From the NCBI RefSeq assembly GCF_026012015.1, contig NZ_BRXR01000001.1:2629501-2693500 (forward strand): a DNA stretch of 64,000 nucleotides, written 5' to 3'. The translations under genes were made by a program, and so were the position numbers. The DNA is from Clostridium omnivorum (GTDB lineage: Bacteria; Bacillota; Clostridia; Clostridiales; Clostridiaceae). Shown here in pieces: positions 42,709 through 50,110 of this stretch (position 1 is its first letter; each line of letters starts with the position of its first letter). Below the pieces are notes generated by a model that made no database searches, was not told the DNA's origin, and saw nothing but the letters and a program-made list of their open reading frames with translations.

Positions 42709-43686
42709 ATGGCACTTATGACTGTTATAGGAGCAATAAATCAAGCACTAGACCAGGAAATGGCTAGGGATAAAAGTGTTGTTGTATTTGGAGAAGACGT
42801 TGGACTTGAGGGTGGCGTATTTAGAGCTACAGTGGATCTTCAAAATAAATATGGAAAAGATAGATGTTTTGATACACCATTAGCTGAGGCGGCTATAATA
42901 GGTACCGGCATAGGTATGGCTATAAATGGTTTAAAACCAGTAGCAGAAATTCAGTTTTCTGGCTTTGTATTTCCAGGCTATGATCAGATTGTATCCCACG
43001 CTGCTAGAATGAGAAATAGAACTAGGGGAAAATATTCCGTGCCTATGGTTATAAGAATGCCACATGGTGGAGGAATAAGGGCCTTAGAACATCATTCGGA
43101 AAATATTGAGACTCTGTTTGCTCATATCCCAGGACTTAAGGTAGTAGTTCCATCTACTCCTTATGATGCAAAAGGACTTATGATTTCGGCTATAAGAGAT
43201 GAGGACCCAGTAATATTTTTAGAGCCAAGTAAAATCTATAGAGCCTTTAAACAAGAGGTTCCTGAAGAAGAATATACAATTCCTATAGGTAAAGCTAAAA
43301 TAGTAAAGCCAGGGAAGGATGTTACAGTAGTAGCTTGGGGAGCCTATGTTAGAGAAACAGAAAAAGCAATAAAGGAACTAGAGGCAGAAGGTATAAGTGT
43401 CGAGCTAATAGATTTAAGGACTATCTCACCTATAGATAAAGATACTATTTTAACTTCGGTGAAGAAAACTGGACGTTTTGTAGTGGTACATGAGGCTGCA
43501 AAATCCTTTGGACCAGGAGCAGAACTTATGGCAATAGTTAACGAAGGAGCCTTTTTATATCTAGAAGCACCTCCAACTAGACTTACTGGTTTTGATATAA
43601 CAGTACCTCTTCCAAAGGGAGAGCACCATTATTTATTAGATGCCAAGAGAATTGCATATGGCATACGCAATGTTGTTAGGTTCTAG
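42709..43686 (+). CDS. pdhB: Pyruvate dehydrogenase E1 component, beta subunit
   Basis: 325 residues. Motifs: VVFGEDVGLEGGVFRAT, FDTPLAEAAIIGTGIGMA (active site Glu), AEIQFSGFVFPGYDQI, RMPHGGGIRALEHHSE and the C-terminal transketolase domain with VELIDLRTISPIDKDTI. It starts 2 bases after pdhA and completes the E1 heterotetramer. Confidence 0.92.
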   Translation: MALMTVIGAINQALDQEMARDKSVVVFGEDVGLEGGVFRATVDLQNKYGKDRCFDTPLAEAAIIGTGIGMAINGLKPVAEIQFSGFVFPGYDQIVSHAARMRNRTRGKYSVPMVIRMPHGGGIRALEHHSENIETLFAHIPGLKVVVPSTPYDAKGLMISAIRDEDPVIFLEPSKIYRAFKQEVPEEEYTIPIGKAKIVKPGKDVTVVAWGAYVRETEKAIKELEAEGISVELIDLRTISPIDKDTILTSVKKTGRFVVVHEAAKSFGPGAELMAIVNEGAFLYLEAPPTRLTGFDITVPLPKGEHHYLLDAKRIAYGIRNVVRF

Positions 43687-43703
43687 AGAGGAGGAAGAAG
43701 ACT

Positions 43704-45035
43704 ATGATAGAATTTAAATTTCCGGATATAGGAGAAGGAATAGCAGAAGGAAAACTACTAAAGTGGATGGTGAATACTGGAGATAAGGTAAAGGAAGGAG
43801 ATACACTATTTTTAGTTGAAACTGATAAAGTTAACGCTGAGATTCCATCACCAGCATCAGGTACAATAGTTGAGCTTATGGCTAAGGAAGGCGACATTAT
43901 ATATGTTGGTCATGTTATAGTTAAAATTAATGATGGAGCTGAAACACCAGAGGAAGAAAAAACTGCAAGTACAGAAAAACTTAATGAAGGTAAAGAGGAA
44001 AATGCTGGTGTTGTAGGTGCAATTGAAGTATCCTCCGAAGTAATTGAAAGCAGCAATGAAAATAAACAAGAAGCTTCAGGAGAGCAATCTAAAGTTTTAG
44101 CTACTCCAGTCGCTAGAAAACTGGCAAAAGACTTAGGGCTGGATATTAGGATTATCAAAGGTACAGGTCCAGCTGGCAGAGTTATGAAAGATGATATTTA
44201 TAATGCAAATAAGCAGGATGAAGCTGATGGCAGAAAGAGCGAGGCAGAAGCTGCAGATATAAAAACTATTAAAGAGGAGATTATTAGGCCAGAGGTAAGG
44301 AAAGCTGTAGAGGTTCCTAAGCTTAAGATAACAGGAGAAGTGGAAAGAGTGCCTTTAACTACTATTAGGAAGACTATTGCTAAGAATATGGTGCTTTCAA
44401 AGAGTGTAATTCCTCATGCAGCTGTAATGGATGATTTTGATGTAACTGAACTTGTGAAGTTCAGAAGTGAAGTAAAAGCTATGGCTAATACTCAGGGAGT
44501 TCAATTAACTTACATGCCATTTATAATAAAAGCCATAATACTTGTTCTTAAAGAATTCCCAATGTTCAATGCCAGCTTCGATGAAGATAATGAAGAAGCA
44601 ATATTAAAGAAGTACTACAATATTGGCGTAGCTGTTGATACACCAGAAGGTCTCATGGTTCCTGTGGTAAAGGATGCAGATAAGAGGGGAGTTCTTAATA
44701 TAGCAGAAGAACTTGGTGAATTGATTGTAGGTTCAAGGGAAAGAAGTATACCACTGGATAAGCTTCAGGATGGAACCTTCACAATTACAAATTATGGAGC
44801 TATAGGAGCCTCCTTTGGGGTACCAGTTATAAGATATCCAGAATCAGCTATACTTGGTGTTGGTAAGATTACTAAAAAGCCAGTTATAGATGATAATGAT
44901 GAAATAGTAATAAGACACATGATGCCTATATCCTTATGTATAGATCATAGGATAATTGACGGAGGAGACGCAGGTAGATTTCTAAATAAGCTTAAGGCAT
45001 ATCTTAAGGACCCAATGCTTCTCCTAATGAGTTAA
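43704..45035 (+). CDS. pdhC: Dihydrolipoamide acetyltransferase (E2)
   Basis: 443 residues, RBS GAGGAGG. One lipoyl domain with lipoyl-Lys42 (ETDKVNAEIPSP), an acidic linker, a peripheral subunit-binding domain (LATPVARKLAKDLGLDIRIIKGTGPAGRV, about 130-165), a second linker, and the catalytic acyltransferase domain (about 210-443) ending in the active-site DHRIIDGGDAGRF. E2 forms the complex core. It takes acetyl groups from E1 and releases acetyl-CoA. A single lipoyl domain is usual for Gram-positive PDH. Confidence 0.92.
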   Translation: MIEFKFPDIGEGIAEGKLLKWMVNTGDKVKEGDTLFLVETDKVNAEIPSPASGTIVELMAKEGDIIYVGHVIVKINDGAETPEEEKTASTEKLNEGKEENAGVVGAIEVSSEVIESSNENKQEASGEQSKVLATPVARKLAKDLGLDIRIIKGTGPAGRVMKDDIYNANKQDEADGRKSEAEAADIKTIKEEIIRPEVRKAVEVPKLKITGEVERVPLTTIRKTIAKNMVLSKSVIPHAAVMDDFDVTELVKFRSEVKAMANTQGVQLTYMPFIIKAIILVLKEFPMFNASFDEDNEEAILKKYYNIGVAVDTPEGLMVPVVKDADKRGVLNIAEELGELIVGSRERSIPLDKLQDGTFTITNYGAIGASFGVPVIRYPESAILGVGKITKKPVIDDNDEIVIRHMMPISLCIDHRIIDGGDAGRFLNKLKAYLKDPMLLLMS

Positions 45036-45048
45036 GGAGGATAAGGCT

Positions 45049-46431
45049 ATGAAAGAATATGATATTGTTGTTTTAGGTGGTGGTCCAGGCGGTTATGTGG
45101 CAGCTATAAAAGCTGCCCAGCTTGGTGCCAAAACTGCATTGATAGAAAAAGAAAAGGTTGGCGGGGTGTGTCTTAATATAGGCTGTATACCAACAAAAAC
45201 TCTGCTAAGAAGTGCAAAGGTATATGAAGATTTAATGAATAGCGAAAAGTTTGGTATAGATATTCTTGATAAATCCTCAGTGAAAATTAATTGGCCCAAT
45301 ATGCAAAAGAGAAAAGATGGTATAGTAAGCAGACTTACAGGTGGCGTAAAGATACTTCTAAAGCAAAATGGTGTAGATGTATATGATGGTTTTGGAGAGG
45401 TTGTAGATAAAAACACCATTAAAGTTAATGATGAAACCATCAAAACAAAAAATTTAATAGTGGCAACTGGTTCATCTGCAGCTATACCAAAAACTCCTGG
45501 TTTAACAGAAGCTTTTGAGAATGGATATGCTATAACAAGCACTGAAGCACTATCCCTTGATAAAGTTCCTAAGGATTTTATCGTAATAGGTGGAGGAGTA
45601 GTTGGAGTAGAATTTGCAGCACTATATAATGCACTTGGGAGCAATGTAACTATTCTTCAGAGATCTCAAATCCTGCGTACTTTAGATAAGGATGTAAGAG
45701 AAACCTTGGAGAAGATTTTAAAAAACAAAGGCATAAACCTTGTATATGGGGTGGATATTGAAAGATACGAAAACAATAATATAATTTGCAAGGTTAATGG
45801 AGAAGCTAAAACCTTTAGTGCAGATAAAATACTAATAAGTATGGGCAGAACTCCAAATCTTAAAGGAATTGAGAAGTTAAACTTAGATATTCAAAAAGGT
45901 GCTATAGTAACTGATGAAGGACTAAGAACCAATATTCCTGGTGTGTACGCAATAGGCGATGTAAATGGAAAGTATATGCTTGCTCATGTAGCATCAGCGG
46001 AAGGAATTATTGCCGTGGAAAACATCATGGGCAAGAATGAAAAAATAAATTATGATAAGGTTCCTTCATGCATCTATACCTTCCCAGAGGTAGGCGTAGT
46101 TGGACTTACTGAAGAGGAAGCTATAAAGAGAGGCCATAAGGTAAAAACAAGCTTATTTCCTATGACTGCCAACGGAAAAGCTATGGCAGAAGGAGATACC
46201 GACGGCTTTGTAAAGATAGTTGCTGACGAAAAATATGGTGAAGTATTAGGTGTTCATATTATAGCATCCCATGCTACTGATATGATTGCAGAAGCTGTAA
46301 CCACTATGGAGCTTGAAGGCACTGTCTATGATTTAGCAAAAGCAGTGCATCCTCATCCAACCCTCTCAGAGGTAGTAATGGAGGCTGCTCATGGCGCTAT
46401 TGATAAGCCAATTCATATATTTAGAAAGTAA
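45049..46431 (+). CDS. lpdA: Dihydrolipoamide dehydrogenase (E3)
   Basis: 460 residues, RBS AAGGAGG. FAD-binding GGGPGGYVAAI (10-20), redox disulfide C41-x4-C46 (GGVCLNIGCIPTK), NAD-binding GGGVVGVEFA, FAD-site GDVNGKYMLAHVA and catalytic His-Glu in AVHPHPTLSE near the C-terminus. It reoxidises lipoyl groups with NAD. No extra N-terminal lipoyl domain. Last gene of the PDH operon; a terminator follows. Confidence 0.94.
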   Translation: MKEYDIVVLGGGPGGYVAAIKAAQLGAKTALIEKEKVGGVCLNIGCIPTKTLLRSAKVYEDLMNSEKFGIDILDKSSVKINWPNMQKRKDGIVSRLTGGVKILLKQNGVDVYDGFGEVVDKNTIKVNDETIKTKNLIVATGSSAAIPKTPGLTEAFENGYAITSTEALSLDKVPKDFIVIGGGVVGVEFAALYNALGSNVTILQRSQILRTLDKDVRETLEKILKNKGINLVYGVDIERYENNNIICKVNGEAKTFSADKILISMGRTPNLKGIEKLNLDIQKGAIVTDEGLRTNIPGVYAIGDVNGKYMLAHVASAEGIIAVENIMGKNEKINYDKVPSCIYTFPEVGVVGLTEEEAIKRGHKVKTSLFPMTANGKAMAEGDTDGFVKIVADEKYGEVLGVHIIASHATDMIAEAVTTMELEGTVYDLAKAVHPHPTLSEVVMEAAHGAIDKPIHIFRK

Positions 46432-46440
46432 ATAAAGTAA

Positions 46441-46480
46441 AAAATCAACCCTAAGTATAGAACTTAGGGTTGATTTTTTA
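46441..46480. terminator. Bidirectional terminator between lpdA and lplA
   Basis: AAAATCAACCCTAAGT/ACTTAGGGTTGATTTT nearly perfect stem with T run. Confidence 0.88.
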
Positions 46481-46491
46481 TGCAATAAAAA

Positions 46492-47484
46492 TTAGTAAAA
46501 CATACACTCTATAAAATTATCCTTAGTTATTGCTGAGAAAAACTGAGAAAACTCGGTAAAATCTAGAGCCTCACGTATATCCTCTTCTTTGTAATTTATG
46601 TCTCTGAGAATTGCCTCTAGCTCACAGACATCCCTATTGCCGAAAAAGTCTCCAAAGATTTTTATACCTTTAATGACCCCATCTTTAACATCCAAGTTAA
46701 GTTCTAATTTGCCACCATCAAATCTCATAGACTTCTGTATATCAAATTCAGGAGATGCTCCATAATTCCATTCCCATTTTAGATATCTCTCATCCATAAG
46801 GTTTTGAATGATATCTAAGTCCTCCTGCTTCAATATAAGTTCTTTTTCACTATAATTTTCATCCCCGGTTAAAAATTTTAATAGAGTAGCTTTAAATTCT
46901 TCAATAGTTATCTTATTTTCTAAATAAGGATACACATTGGTTACTCTACTTCTAACAGATTTTATTCCCTTAGAAGCTATTTTATCCATTTTAACGTTAA
47001 GAGCATTAGCTACCACAGAAAGATCAGAATTAAAAAGTATAGTACCATGGTGCAGCAGTCTGTTTTTGTGATAATACTGTGCATTTCCAGAGAATTTTTT
47101 ACCGTCTATAGTTATGTCATTCCTTCCTGAAAACTCTGCTTTTATTCCGAACTTTTCTAGAGCTGAAATTACAGGCTCTGTAAATTTTTTAAAGTTGCTT
47201 ACAGAATCTTTCTCGTTATTTACTACAAAAGTAAAATTTAGATTTCCCAAGTCATGATATACAGCTCCACCACCGGAAAGTCTTCTAACCACGTTAATAT
47301 CAAAGTCTTTTATATATTTTGCATTTATTTCTTCTATAGTATTTTGATTTCTTCCAATAATAACAGAAGGTTCATTTTGCCATAAAATTATGTAATCTTC
47401 TTTAGGATCCAGATATTTTACGGCATATTCCTCTAAGGCTAGATTAAAATGAGGGTCTTTGCATGTGTTTCTAATACTTATCAT
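46492..47484 (-). CDS. lplA: Lipoate-protein ligase A
   Basis: 330 residues. Catalytic domain motifs: RRLSGGGAVYHDLGNLNFTFV (about 72-92), the lipoyl-AMP lysine region DGKKFSGNAQYY, HHGTILFNSDL, and a C-terminal accessory domain (about 245-330). It activates free lipoate with ATP and attaches it to lipoyl-lysines such as Lys42 of the adjacent E2. Convergent with the PDH operon, which supplies its substrate protein. Confidence 0.95.
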   Translation of the reverse strand: MISIRNTCKDPHFNLALEEYAVKYLDPKEDYIILWQNEPSVIIGRNQNTIEEINAKYIKDFDINVVRRLSGGGAVYHDLGNLNFTFVVNNEKDSVSNFKKFTEPVISALEKFGIKAEFSGRNDITIDGKKFSGNAQYYHKNRLLHHGTILFNSDLSVVANALNVKMDKIASKGIKSVRSRVTNVYPYLENKITIEEFKATLLKFLTGDENYSEKELILKQEDLDIIQNLMDERYLKWEWNYGASPEFDIQKSMRFDGGKLELNLDVKDGVIKGIKIFGDFFGNRDVCELEAILRDINYKEEDIREALDFTEFSQFFSAITKDNFIECMFY

Positions 47485-47858
47485 AATTAAAACTCCTATC
47501 TGATAAAAATTATTATTTGATATTAATTAAAATGTTTTCAATATTGTATATTTATATTATATAATCTAAACCCCATATCTGTATAGAATAAGTGCATTAA
47601 AATTCTCACATTTTTAAACAAACCGTAAAATTATTTGCAATATTAAAATAGTTACCATTTTGTAACCGATTGCCTAAAAGTTTGAAGTATAATTTGATGT
47701 AAAGTTTTACAAAACAGTATAATATTTAAAATAAAATAAAATGAAATGAAAAGGAGGAATGCATAAGTTTAGTACAAATCAGGTATTGTGGTTGATGAAG
47801 ATTAGTGATTTTTAAAATATAAAATAGTTATTTATAAATATAAAATAGGAGAGTTTTT
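47485..47858. promoter_or_regulatory. Divergent promoter region of lplA and the phosphodiester glycosidase gene
   Basis: 374 AT-rich bases. GTTAC-CATTTT-GTAAC is an exact inverted repeat (47651-47666) that contains TTTGTAAC, the octamer repeated before the deacetylase gene. A TTGATG/TATAAT pair (18-base spacer, -10 near 47719-47724) may be the promoter. AAAAGGAGG followed at once by a short frame (47759-47815, 18 codons) is present, but the spacing to its ATG is only 1-2 bases. Confidence 0.45.
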
Positions 47859-48851
47859 ATGGAAGAGAATGAAAAAGTTAAAACTAAAAAAATAAAAAGA
47901 ATTTGTATATTTCTAATATATGAAATTGTCATAATTGTAATCACAGTACCAATACTGACCTTCTATGGACCTTTTAATAATATAAAAAGAACTATAGTGG
48001 GTACAGCTATGTTTACAATGAGACATCAAAGGATTGCCACCACCTTTATGTCAAAGAAAGACATAGATGAGATTTTAAAATCAAAGGATACCATAGCGCT
48101 AAATGAGAGTGAAAATATACAGGATATAGATTTAAAGCGTAAAAAAGATAATACTATAGAAAAGTATGAGGTTCATGGAAAAAGATTTGATGGTTATATT
48201 CTTGAAATTAAAGATAAAGAAAGACTAAGAGTTGGAATCACGAAATACAAGAATAAGAGAGGACAGAGAACCTCAGAAATAGCAAAGCAAAATGGAGGCA
48301 TAGCTGCTATAAATGGAGGAGGGTTTACTGACGTATCATCTTCTGGTAAAGAATTTATAGGTACTGGTGCGGTGCCAGAAGGTATTGTTATTAGTAATGG
48401 TGAGGTAGTTTTTAGCAGTATAGATTATGATGAAAAGACAGAAGTTGCTGCCTTTACTAAAGAAGGGGCATTAATTGTAGGAAGTCATAGCGTTAATGAG
48501 CTAAAGAAGCTTGATGTAAGAGAGGCTGTATCTTTTAATAGAACTTTAATTATGAATGGAAAAGGGCTTATTCAGGATGATGGTGGTCAAGGAATACAGC
48601 CTAGAACAGCAATAGCGCAGAAAAAAGATGGAACTGTACTGATGTTGGTAGTAGATGGGAGACAGGGGTTTAAACAAGGTGCCTCATTAAGAGAAGTTCA
48701 AGATTTACTTCTCAAAATGGGTGCTTGGAATGCTGCAAATCTAGATGGTGGTTCATCATCTACCATGTACTACAATGGGAAAATAGTAAATAGACCGTCA
48801 GATAAGGAAGGCGAAAGAACTGTTGCAACAGTAATGTATGTTAAGGAATGA
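47859..48851 (+). CDS. Membrane-anchored phosphodiester glycosidase (NAGPA family)
   Basis: 330 residues, RBS AGGAGAG. Basic N-terminus, one membrane helix (about 14-34), then the NAGPA core: KQNGGIAAINGGGFTDVSSSGKEFIGTGAVPEG, FNRTLIMNGKG, GIQPRTAIAQKKDGTVLMLVVDGRQG and AWNAANLDGGSSSTMYYNG. The family removes GlcNAc from phosphodiester-linked glycans or acts in exopolysaccharide/teichoic acid turnover on the outer face. Translationally coupled (stop/start overlap region) to the next gene. Confidence 0.9.
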   Translation: MEENEKVKTKKIKRICIFLIYEIVIIVITVPILTFYGPFNNIKRTIVGTAMFTMRHQRIATTFMSKKDIDEILKSKDTIALNESENIQDIDLKRKKDNTIEKYEVHGKRFDGYILEIKDKERLRVGITKYKNKRGQRTSEIAKQNGGIAAINGGGFTDVSSSGKEFIGTGAVPEGIVISNGEVVFSSIDYDEKTEVAAFTKEGALIVGSHSVNELKKLDVREAVSFNRTLIMNGKGLIQDDGGQGIQPRTAIAQKKDGTVLMLVVDGRQGFKQGASLREVQDLLLKMGAWNAANLDGGSSSTMYYNGKIVNRPSDKEGERTVATVMYVKE

Positions 48852-48859
48852 GGGAGAGA

Positions 48860-49906
48860 ATGAAGGTGATAAAAAAACTCATAATTTGGACAGTGATACC
48901 AATATCCATTGAATTATGTGCGTTCATGTATGTAGATAAATCCTACTTATCACAGAGCAATGTGGTAGAAATTGTGAAGGTAAATGATAAGATAGAAGAA
49001 AAGCCAAAGCTGCAAAATATAAGCATTAGTGATAAAGCAAAGGATATAAAGGTGTCCTATGATGGAAAGTATGTATCTTATGAAGAAGATGGAAGTTTAA
49101 AGTTATTGGATTTTAACTCTGGAGATTTAATAAATATAGAAAAGGATAAAAATAATTTGATTTCCTATTATACCTGGCTTCCAGATAGAAATCGGCTGTA
49201 TATAGCTGAAAAGGTGACTTCCAATGGAGGAAGACCACTTATTAAAATGTATTCTTATGATGTAGATAAAAAAGAAAAGTATGAATGGGTTGATAATCAT
49301 GAGAATAAAACGGAAATAGAACTTCAAAGCAAGCTTAGTGAAGTTAAAGAAATAGCAATGTCAACACTAAGCAGCTTGGCCTATATTAAAATTGAAAATC
49401 CTGATAAGAAATATAGTATATATAGAATTAATGTAATGACTCAACTTGAAAAAGTTAAACTTAAAAATACTCAGGTAGGCAAAATCGGAGTTACTACTAC
49501 AGATGACAGGCTAATATATGAGGATAAAAAGCTCAATAGATTAATTATTGAAGGATATAACAATGCAAAAAAGCCTCTAGATAATCTTTTGTTTTTAGGG
49601 GTAGATTATGATAACTTGATTTATTTAGGAGTGAAACAAGAAGAAAAAATAAGCGAAATATTATATGGAAACGTAGATGAGCCAATAGAGAAGTGGAGCA
49701 AAGTAAAATTAGATAAAAGTACTGAAAGGGAGCAACTACGTGTTACACTAAATGGCCAAGTGTACTTAGATAGCTCTGAAAATCATGAACTAATAGATTT
49801 GAAGACAAATAAGAAATCTACATATGAAGGAAAGTTGGTTGCCATCTGTGAAAATTCAATAGCTTATCTTAATAATGGTAAACTATATAAGGTTCCTGTA
49901 AAATAA
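48860..49906 (+). CDS. Membrane-anchored beta-propeller-like protein, unknown function
   Basis: 348 residues from ATG 48860 (GAGGGAG upstream; ATG 48848 and GTG 48866 are alternatives). One N-terminal membrane segment (about 5-25), then repeating strand units reminiscent of TolB/DPP-IV propellers: IKVSYDGKYVSYEEDGSLKLLDF, YYTWLPDRNRLYIAEK, LAYIKIENPDKKYSIYRINV, LDNLLFLGVDYDNLIYLG. No catalytic motif. Likely an extracellular partner of the glycosidase whose gene it overlaps or abuts. Confidence 0.75.
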   Translation: MKVIKKLIIWTVIPISIELCAFMYVDKSYLSQSNVVEIVKVNDKIEEKPKLQNISISDKAKDIKVSYDGKYVSYEEDGSLKLLDFNSGDLINIEKDKNNLISYYTWLPDRNRLYIAEKVTSNGGRPLIKMYSYDVDKKEKYEWVDNHENKTEIELQSKLSEVKEIAMSTLSSLAYIKIENPDKKYSIYRINVMTQLEKVKLKNTQVGKIGVTTTDDRLIYEDKKLNRLIIEGYNNAKKPLDNLLFLGVDYDNLIYLGVKQEEKISEILYGNVDEPIEKWSKVKLDKSTEREQLRVTLNGQVYLDSSENHELIDLKTNKKSTYEGKLVAICENSIAYLNNGKLYKVPVK

Positions 49907-49948
49907 AACGAAAAGAAGCTCTAGATACTAGGCTTCTTTTCGTTTTAT
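49905..49948 (+). terminator. Intrinsic terminator
   Basis: AAACGAAAAGAAGC/GCTTCTTTTCGTTTT stem with T-rich arm. Confidence 0.88.
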
Positions 49949-50110
49949 ACCAATAATAGCTGAAGGCTCCTTATGCCAGGAATTTATACAATAAAATAGT
50001 GATTTTATATTTAAACCATGTATAAATTTATTAATGAAATGGAACAATTAATTACACATGGCAAGTATAGAAATATTTGTTATAACAGCCTGCTAAAATA
50101 ATGGCTTTAG

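Noticed and set aside
45093-45644. 183-codon minus-strand frame inside lpdA
   Set aside because: Overlaps the FAD- and NAD-binding coding region of E3; low-quality composition and no initiation site.
41622-46431. Acetoin dehydrogenase or branched-chain 2-oxoacid dehydrogenase as identity of the four-gene complex
   Set aside because: The E1 alpha N-terminal sequence and operon with lplA look PDH-like, and no acoR/acoX or ptb/buk neighbours occur. Biochemistry would still be needed to exclude it.
47759-47815. 18-codon frame after AAAAGGAGG in the lplA-NAGPA gap
   Set aside because: The ATG is only 1-2 bases from the Shine-Dalgarno and nothing else supports translation.
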